A stretch of 64,000 bases of DNA. Source: Bostrychus sinensis (taxonomy: Eukaryota; Chordata; Actinopteri; Gobiiformes; Eleotridae). The notes under the pieces are model-generated. The model was not told the origin of the DNA. It did no database searches and saw only the letters and a list, made by a program, of their open reading frames with translations. Below are positions 58,201 to 64,000 of the stretch, in pieces. Where the stretch lies: contig CM036239.1 in NCBI GenBank assembly GCA_020698575.1, positions 52,854,263-52,918,262 on the forward strand, written 5' to 3'. A program made the translations under genes and the position numbers. Every line of letters begins with the position of its first letter. Position 1 is the first letter of the stretch.

Positions 58201-61200
58201 CTGACACACGAGCCAACAGGCAGCCTACCAGATCATGCCCTGGTTGAAGACCAGACCCAGCACATTCCCGCTGATGTCAAACTCTCCGTATGACGGCTGA
58301 AAGAGAAAAAAGAAAAAAACACATTAAAAAATGACCAAACTATCAAACCTTCCTTAGAATGACCCAAAATGTCAGAATAGCAGGCCATCTGTAGCCCCTT
58401 TTCCACCATCATTTCCTGGAACTTTTGTTATCAGGAATCTTTTTATCTGGGTAAAGTAATTCCTGGTAATCTGTGGCATTTCTGCCACACCCCAAAGTTG
58501 TGGAAAATGCATTAAAATCAGGCTGATGACGAAGCTGTTGAAAGCCATCGATATAGCACAGAGGTTTGCAACCTTCAGGATCCTATTACTGAAATACAGA
58601 TGGCCATTAATAGTAACTATTGAAGAACTGTGTTAAAGACTGTGCTGATTATCTCACTCGGAGAATTAGAGTTATATCCTGTAACTATTTCTTGGTGCTT
58701 GTGTGGTACTTCTAATCAGTCTGTGTGCAACTGCGTGGACAATTGAGACCAAAACAGTTTATTACATCAGTTTAACAGTTAAGTTTGAAGCATATACCAT
58801 AAAACAGGGAAAAAAGTTTTATTTTAAATTGACAAAGTGATGCAGATGTAAGTTGTTTTTTAGCCGTCTACTTATTTCTTTATTGACTTCACATAACCAG
58901 ATGTCAGATGCCCAAGGAGCCACAAGAGCAGGGCTAAAGATCCATAGTTCTAAAATCATAGGTTACAGATGTCTGGTAGCACTATGAGTGGGGTGACCTG
59001 AGACCAGCGTGCTCTCTGTGTGGAAGCCGACTTTAACTCTCTGACACTGGGCAGAGTTACTGCTGAAACCCCTTTAAGCACCACCAGCCCGACCCAAAAA
59101 ACTAAAGCAAAACTATAAACACCCACTAACAAGGACAAGTTTTCAAGTATTTGCAGTAACAGCAGACACTGGACTTCTACAATAATGCACATCATATCTG
59201 ATAACATCAAACACAGTCAGGATTCAGGGAACCAAACATAAAAACACTGCACTCTCCACATTCTCAGACTTGTCCTATCATGCTGTCATAGGAGCTGATG
59301 CCTCTACATAGATGAGAACTGGTGTTCCAGAAAATTTGGTTCTCCCATGTTTCCATTATGGGCACCAGGACTCTCTCTCCTTTAAAGGTCTTTTTATGAG
59401 TTTGTTGAATTAAACACATACTGTATGCATCATAATAATATGTATTTTAGCCGTTTTAGATTTATTTAAAATAATTTAGAATTGTTTAATTTGTTAATTA
59501 TTAACATATAACATATGACATGTAACTACTAAAAACTGTAATTAACCTATTACCGTAAATCATTTACACCAGCCATGTCTGACAATGACTGTTGTGATAT
59601 TGTGTATTTACGTTATTTATGAAAAAAAAAGACATTTGTAGACTTCTGCCAAGGTTTTCCTGCATTTAATCATTATCCAGTTCTGATATACCATCTGTAT
59701 GTGTGTCAAATGCACAAATCAAGTAAACAGAGCTATTTTGTCATTATTTCATGATATCAGGATTTTGCCGCATATATCATAAATTTATTTAATAAGTACA
59801 TAAAAAGATATTAAGATAAGCAAAAGGTTGTCACAGACACCCATCAAATATCAATAATGAGCAAATTAAAGACATCCAAATTAGCAAATCTGACTAAAAT
59901 AGCAAAGACACATTTGCTTATGATGCTATGTGTTTAATTCAACAAGTTTGTAAAAAGACCTTAAAATGACAGAAAGTCCTGTCGCCCAATAGGGGAAACA
60001 TGGGGGAACTGAATTTCCCAGAACACCAGCATCTGGTTGCACCAAGTCCCTGTCCCCTTTTGGGTGAAAACATTTCTATTCACTCAGTGGCGGTAAATAC
60101 AAATTGTCAAATCTCTTCTCACACAGGGCTTAAAATACTAAACACAAGCTCCAGAAGCATGACAAACATGGACAGTTAAGGTAACAGTTCTCTTCCCTCA
60201 TTGCCAATGAAGATCAGGGTCATTATTTGGAGCCGATAGCTAATGTAGCTGCGTCTGTCACAGGTGAACAACACCCACATAGTGGACATACAGTACAGTA
60301 TACTTAACTTCATGTCCTTCATGACAAATACAATAGCAGTAAAATGCTGATCTACTTAAAAGTATTATAGGCAGCATATGCTCGTTCTGGTTTGATATTG
60401 AAAGATCAGAGCCAAAGCTATAAATCCTAACAGCATTTCAGCTTACAGCTAACATATGAAACCATTGTGTCAGATAACCATCTAAAATCTTGAAACTAAC
60501 TAAAGTTAAGAAAATAAATGTTTTATGTGGTGTGAAAATGATTTCAAATATGAACATTAACAGTGACTTGCCACAAAAATATGTACATCTGACATGCACT
60601 GTGCTGTAATTATACAGTAAACTCTGTGGTCCTGATGGTTTTATGCTTCCTGTTCTCTCTGTGGCCTGAAGCCACAAATCTCATCCTTTGGTTTCCTGTG
60701 ATCTGTGAGCAAGCAAACAAAAATCGATTGTAGCAGCGCTTGACCTGATACCACCAACTTCATCTGGACTTTAACGTTCTAGTGACAAGGAAGTGACATG
60801 TGGAATGTTCTCAATGATACCCAGTGATAATTGCCTGGCTCATCTCTCATCTGTGATGATGATAATAATAATGATGATAATAATGATGATGATGATAATA
60901 ATGATGATGATGATAATAATGATGATAATAATGATGATGATGATAATAATGATGATGATAATAATGATGATGATGATAATAATGATGATGATAATAATGA
61001 TGATGATAATAATGATGATGATGATAATAATGATGATGATGATAATAATGATGATGATAATAATGATGATGATAATAATGATGATGATGATAATAATGAT
61101 GATGATGATAATAATGATGATGATAATAATGATGATGATGATGATAATAATGATGATGATGATAATAATGATGATGATAATAATGATGATGATGATAATA

Positions 61201-63990
61201 ATGATGATGATAATAATGATGATGATGATAATGATGATGATGATAATAATGATGATGATGATGATGATGATAATAATGATGATGATGATAATAATGATGA
61301 TGATGATAATAATGATGATGATAATAATGATGATGATGATAATAATGATGATGATAATAATGATGATGATGATGATGATAATAATGATGATGATGATGAT
61401 AATAATGATGATGATAATAATGATGATGATGATAATAATGATGATGATGATAATAATGATGATGATGATGATGATAATAATGATGATGATGATGATAATA
61501 ATGATGATGATGATAATAATGATGATGATGATAATAATGATGATGATGATGATGATGATAATAATGATGATGATGATGATAATAATGATGATGATGATGA
61601 TGATGATGATGATAATGATGATGATGATGATGATACATTAACCACCATTTGGTCAGTGCAGGGGATCACTTAATCAATATTAACTAATGAAATGTGTTCT
61701 TCAGCACACAGCCACACCCCTCTGGGGAATCTAAAAAGCCCTACCCCCGACTACCTACTTAGGGATTGTGGGATTTTTTCCTCATCATTCATTCATTCAT
61801 TTTCATGGAAATGATGATTTTCAAAATCCCAGGGATAAATGAAAAAAGTTCCTGTGGTGAAAAAGGGGGTTATGCCACAATTTAAGAAAAACTCTGACAA
61901 TTTGTTACAAAATATGAATATATCACATCAAACCAAATTTTCTAACTTAACCGCCCACGTCTGGTTCCAGACGTTTGTTGTTTATTTTCTACTGTGAATA
62001 AAAAATGTTCTCATGAGATATACAAACTATTGCATTCTGTTTGCTTACATTTTTCAGTGTCCCAGATGTTTGTATTTGAGGTTGTACATTTTTAACAGCC
62101 AGTAGGAGGAATCTCTCATTTATTTATTTGGGACAGCAGTAGATCTAGTGGTAAAGCCTTTCACCCACAAACTGGAAGGTCCAGTGCATGCTGCCATTGT
62201 GTCCCTGGACAAAGCACTTCTTAACCACATGTCCTCCAGCGGCTACATACACCACTGTATAAATGTGTGTATGATTGTAAATGTGAATGTTTTTTTTTTA
62301 TGTTCTATTGTTAATAAAATATTGGCTCACGTGATTTGAAAGTCTTTTAGTTTTCATTGTGTTCAAATTTAAAAACATCCCAACATTTCCAGAATTTGGG
62401 TTGTAGATAAGCGCTATCCAAATGTGACTAATGACCATTATTAGAGAATGCAAACATGTGATGGAGAAAAGCATCTGGTGTGTGCTGAACATGTTTAAAG
62501 TGACATATATTTATAAACTGTAGTGTTTCAAAGAGTGAACAAAGAACATGAGGCTCCTTGTTTGTGTGTGCGGTCTGTACACATACAAAGCCAGCCTCCA
62601 GGTCCCAGCACCAGCAGTAGTTGAGGAAGCGCACAATGACTGCCCGAGCAAAGTCTCCGATCAGGATGGTAAGGTACGTGACCTGGATATCCGACACGGT
62701 CAGCTTCACGAACTCCTGAAACACAGTGGTTAGCACACACCTCTGGATTATTATTGTTAGCTGTGCTTTACTACTCTTGCTTAGCTACTCCTGTGGTCCT
62801 TCATTAAAAAATATATATTATATGTTTTTTATATGAATATATGTTACGATGACAAGTATAGAAAAAATATATAATTATACAAAAATAATGTAAAATACAT
62901 TTCTTATGATTACATTTTATGATGATCACATAACTTACAATAAAATTTACAATTACAAACCCTACATTTTATTTAAATATAAGCTGCTCCTAAATACCTC
63001 TTCAATTGCATTTAAAAAAAAAATTCTGTTTGTTTCTTTTTATCAGAAATAATGGCAAAGAAATACATTCTTTCATTGCTCTGTAAACAAAAGTGCATTT
63101 GAGAAAGTTAGACTTTGCCTTTATGAATCAAGGCATATCGATGTGAGTCTTAGTTGTTCTTAGATTGACTGAACAAAAGCAGCGGACTTTTGTAGTTTTA
63201 ATATCTTCCAGGTGGAGATTAATAAAGATGCTGATGCCCTGTCATGAACTTTGAGCCAACCAAGATGTGAGTGCATAGAATTGATTCTGGTCCTGTACGA
63301 ACAGTTAAGTGCTGCTCGGGCAGCTTTATTCCAAATTATTTTAAGTTTATCTAGAGCTTTTCTTTTTGCATTTGCCCATATTGTCTGGCAGTAATCAAGT
63401 TGTGAAATAATTAGAGTTCTTACTACAAGCTTAAAGAGATCAGATCATTCCTTACAACAAATTCAAAGTGACTTGACCAAGATAATTCAAGCCGACACCT
63501 CTGTGAGCGTAGCCTGCCCCGTATCTACAAAAGGCAGACTTTGGGTGATCATGATTGACATGATGACAGAATGTTCCTCACAATCCCAACGGCGGTCTCC
63601 CAGCAGGGGCCCCTGATGACATCGGCGGGGTTCATGGGAGGGGGCGTGGCCTCAGAGTCATTCATCAGACGGGAGAAGTTGGCGTAGTATTCCTTCATGG
63701 CCCAGATAGAGGCGTTCTTGATGGACTTCTCCTCCTCCAGCTGAGCACAGAACAAATGTTAAAGCAGCGTAGGAGCAGAGAACTGCGTTGGTGAGAGGAC
63801 AGAGGAATACCTTGGTGTTGACCTCATCAAACAGAGCAAACAGGAACGTGTAGAGGTTTCCCAGGAACAGGGCGAAGATGCGTCCAAGCTGCCACTTGAG
63901 GGCGATCCGCGGGTGATAGTCCTCCAGCTCCGCGATGGTCTCGAAGAGCGGTGGACACACCAGGCCCAGTAAAGACATGATGAGCTCCAG
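44348..63990 (-). CDS. tmc2: Transmembrane channel-like protein 2 (TMC2-type), C-terminal nine exons
   Basis: TMC1/2 proteins are pore subunits of the hair-cell mechanotransduction channel. Exons on the minus strand: 63990-63811, 63740-63582, 62715-62587, 58296-58229, 51617-51378, 50828-50703, 50477-50399, 47840-47714, 44499-44348. Phases join into 419 residues ending GRGPPPR and TGA; the 5' part lies beyond base 64000. Visible landmarks are [13 protein letters not shown], the TMC signature CWETAVG (residues 106-112 of this segment), [105 protein letters not shown], then a charged and proline-rich cytoplasmic tail. Hydrophobic stretches fit the last membrane helices. APGLVGIN and PHERVFKAS resemble TMC2 more than TMC1. 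Fish have tmc2a and tmc2b and I cannot separate them. Introns contain Tc1, L2 and large tandem arrays but no coding damage was seen. Confidence 0.9.
44697..47661. repeat. 2.9-kb 'CTAAACCAGG' satellite array in the last tmc2 intron
   Basis: Hundreds of 11-12 bp units (actaaaccagg, tctaaaccagg, taaaaccagga). A higher-order duplication is visible: about 45057-45620 recurs at about 45640-46205 with an offset near 583 bases. A smaller duplication near 47160 recurs at 47282. The right end 'ggttgggaaccactg' (to 47661) matches the terminus of the hAT-type elements near 19-20 kb, so the array looks like a giant expansion inside one such element. It ends 53 bases from a tmc2 exon border. Confidence 0.95.
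48204..48927. mobile_element. Inverted-repeat element with TGGGCCTCATTCATGA ends
   Basis: Perfect 16-bp terminal inverted repeats TGGGCCTCATTCATGA and TCATGAATGAGGCCCA. Sub-terminal 'gttcttc', 'cttaag' and 'ccttctaag' motifs recur inverted. The terminus resembles Harbinger-type MITEs. No transposase. Lies in the tmc2 intron. Confidence 0.78.
48928..50398. other. tmc2 intron without recognisable features
   Basis: AT-rich intron sequence. I see no exon-like conserved frame, repeat array or element border apart from short T-rich runs. Confidence 0.5.
52466..54090 (+). pseudogene. L2-type LINE ORF2, 5'-truncated and inactivated
   Basis: Pieces of one ORF2 follow in order. End of the endonuclease: [24 protein letters not shown]. 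Linker: [31 protein letters not shown]. Reverse transcriptase: [40 protein letters not shown]-terminus: [38 protein letters not shown]. Stops and frame changes separate them. The RT motif normally F-A-D-D reads FANN, and the endonuclease S-D-H reads SDY, so both active sites are lost. It ends in a (TTCTA)n tail near 54090. Lies in a tmc2 intron, opposite strand. Confidence 0.85.
55177..55222. repeat. (TTTA)n microsatellite
   Basis: Eleven near-perfect tetranucleotide units. Confidence 0.95.
55270..56038 (+). pseudogene. LINE (L2/Rex-like) C-terminal fragment with TGAAC tail
   Basis: Reads [40 protein letters not shown] and [20 protein letters not shown] up to a stop at 55719. It then has a 3' region with 'acaaataaagtca' and a (CTGAA)n tail at about 56020-56038. 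The tail makes it a separate insertion from the L2 copy at 52.5-54.1 kb. The 5' part is missing. Confidence 0.78.
56272..57822. mobile_element. Tc1-like transposon, full length
   Basis: Begins CAGTGAAGCCCGAAATTATT and ends in the inverted form, flanked by TA on both sides (56270-56271, 57823-57824). Terminal inverted repeats are about 200 bases: the sub-terminal 'caaaaagtggcatgtccaaa' at 56425 recurs inverted at 57619. It is 1551 bases long and sits in a tmc2 intron. It encodes one transposase (56622-57497), which is damaged. Confidence 0.92.
56622..57497 (+). pseudogene. Tc1-like transposase (DD34E family), late frameshift
   Basis: The likely start is the ATG at 56622 ([16 protein letters not shown]). 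The N-terminal paired-like DNA-binding region is followed by the catalytic domain: [12 protein letters not shown] (first Asp), [11 protein letters not shown] (second Asp) and [12 protein letters not shown] (Glu). The usual D-N-D-P-K-H motif lacks one codon, so the Asp-Glu spacing is 33 instead of 34. A missing base near 57492 converts the expected reading into RPSA-stop; the original C-terminus ([15 protein letters not shown]) continues in another frame to about 57585. Probably inactive. Confidence 0.9.
57823..58228. other. tmc2 intron beside Tc1, unassigned
   Basis: Short intron segment between the Tc1 target site and the exon at 58229. No features seen. Confidence 0.5.
58391..61877. mobile_element. 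Possible large 'CCCCTTTTCCACCA' inverted-repeat element
   Basis: The left tip 'tagccccttttccaccatc' with 'ggaacttttg' nearby and the right tip 'aaaaagttcctgtggtgaaaaaggggg' are inverted relatives of a common fish terminus. The inside holds the GAT/AAT array and otherwise unassigned AT-rich sequence without a transposase. The 3.5-kb span makes the pairing uncertain. Confidence 0.35.
60854..61634. repeat. GAT/AAT compound microsatellite, about 780 bp
   Basis: Pure in-register trinucleotide array: blocks of two to eight GAT separated by single 'aataat' steps. Since the period is three, frames stay open on both strands and read poly-Asp/Asn, poly-Met/Ile, poly-Ser/Leu or poly-His/Tyr. These 260-296 codon frames are artefacts. 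Lies in a tmc2 intron. Confidence 0.98.
62138..62445 (+). mobile_element. tRNA-derived SINE with tail
   Basis: Head with A-box-like TAGATCTAGTGGTAAAG and B-box-like AGGTCCAGTGC, body 'gtgtccctggacaaagcact', and a 3' end 'taagcgctatccaaatg' with 'ctaatgaccattatta', typical of fish SINEs. About 110 bases near 62285-62398 look inserted. Lies about 140 bases downstream of a tmc2 exon on the minus strand. Confidence 0.65.
62716..63581. other. tmc2 intron, unassigned
   Basis: AT-rich intron between the exon with CWETAVG and the next. The stretch 63140-63480 ('gtggagattaataaagatg', 'ttgtctggcagtaatcaag') resembles an old LINE coding remnant but no frame is long enough to name it. Confidence 0.4.
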
Positions 63991-64000
63991 CTACAACACA

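Noticed and set aside
60779..61673. 260-296 codon frames on both strands (poly-Ser/Leu, Asp/Asn, Met/Ile, His/Tyr)
   Set aside because: Pure trinucleotide array; open frames are a trivial consequence of period three.

Overview
The window is nuclear DNA of a vertebrate, almost certainly a teleost fish. Short exons with GT/AG borders are spread over long AT-rich introns that are crowded with fish-type transposons: Tc1, piggyBac, many non-autonomous hAT-like elements, L2-type LINEs and tRNA-derived SINEs. No bacterial-style gene organisation is present. All real host genes lie on the minus strand.

Three host genes can be read. (1) A complete annexin A1-type gene runs from 42292 down to 19677. 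Its eleven coding exons join in phase into 345 residues, against 346 in human ANXA1. (2) A second annexin A1 gene lies downstream in the same orientation. Its first five coding exons (11815 to 4625) are in the window and the rest lies beyond base 1. (3) The 3' part of a TMC2-type transmembrane channel-like gene runs from 63990 to 44348: nine exons, 419 residues to the stop codon. In human, TMC1 and ANXA1 are neighbours on 9q21, so this looks like conserved TMC-annexin linkage with a local annexin duplication.

Layout: 1-12218 is a copy of 29417-42698, a direct tandem duplication offset by about 30.5 kb at its 5' end. It carries annexin exons 1-5 plus promoter. The copies differ by several large insertions. 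Because one copy often preserves the empty site, insertions can be dated relative to the duplication; the clearest is a solo LTR at 31844-32365. 12.2-19.6 kb is the spacer between the two annexin genes. It holds a palindromic element, a 16-bp minisatellite split by a LINE/SINE tail, a set of phase-compatible exon-like plus-strand segments, and a MITE nested inside another element. 19.7-42.3 kb is the intact annexin gene. Its introns hold a decayed piggyBac gene, two adjacent inverted-repeat elements, nested hAT-like elements and LINE fragments. 44.3-64 kb is the TMC gene. Its last intron is filled by a 2.9-kb array of an 11-12 bp 'CTAAACCAGG' repeat, and other introns hold an L2 LINE, a nearly intact Tc1 element and a 780-bp GAT/AAT array.

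The main biological points are: the N-terminal regulatory exon of the duplicated annexins has diverged while exons 2-5 are nearly identical; several terminal-inverted-repeat elements host internal tandem arrays, suggesting that such elements seeded the satellites; and the resident transposases and reverse transcriptase are visibly inactivated. I see no convincing new enzymatic or defence system. The most unusual material is repeat biology and the annexin duplication. Gene identities come from recognising the translated proteins; no database search was possible.
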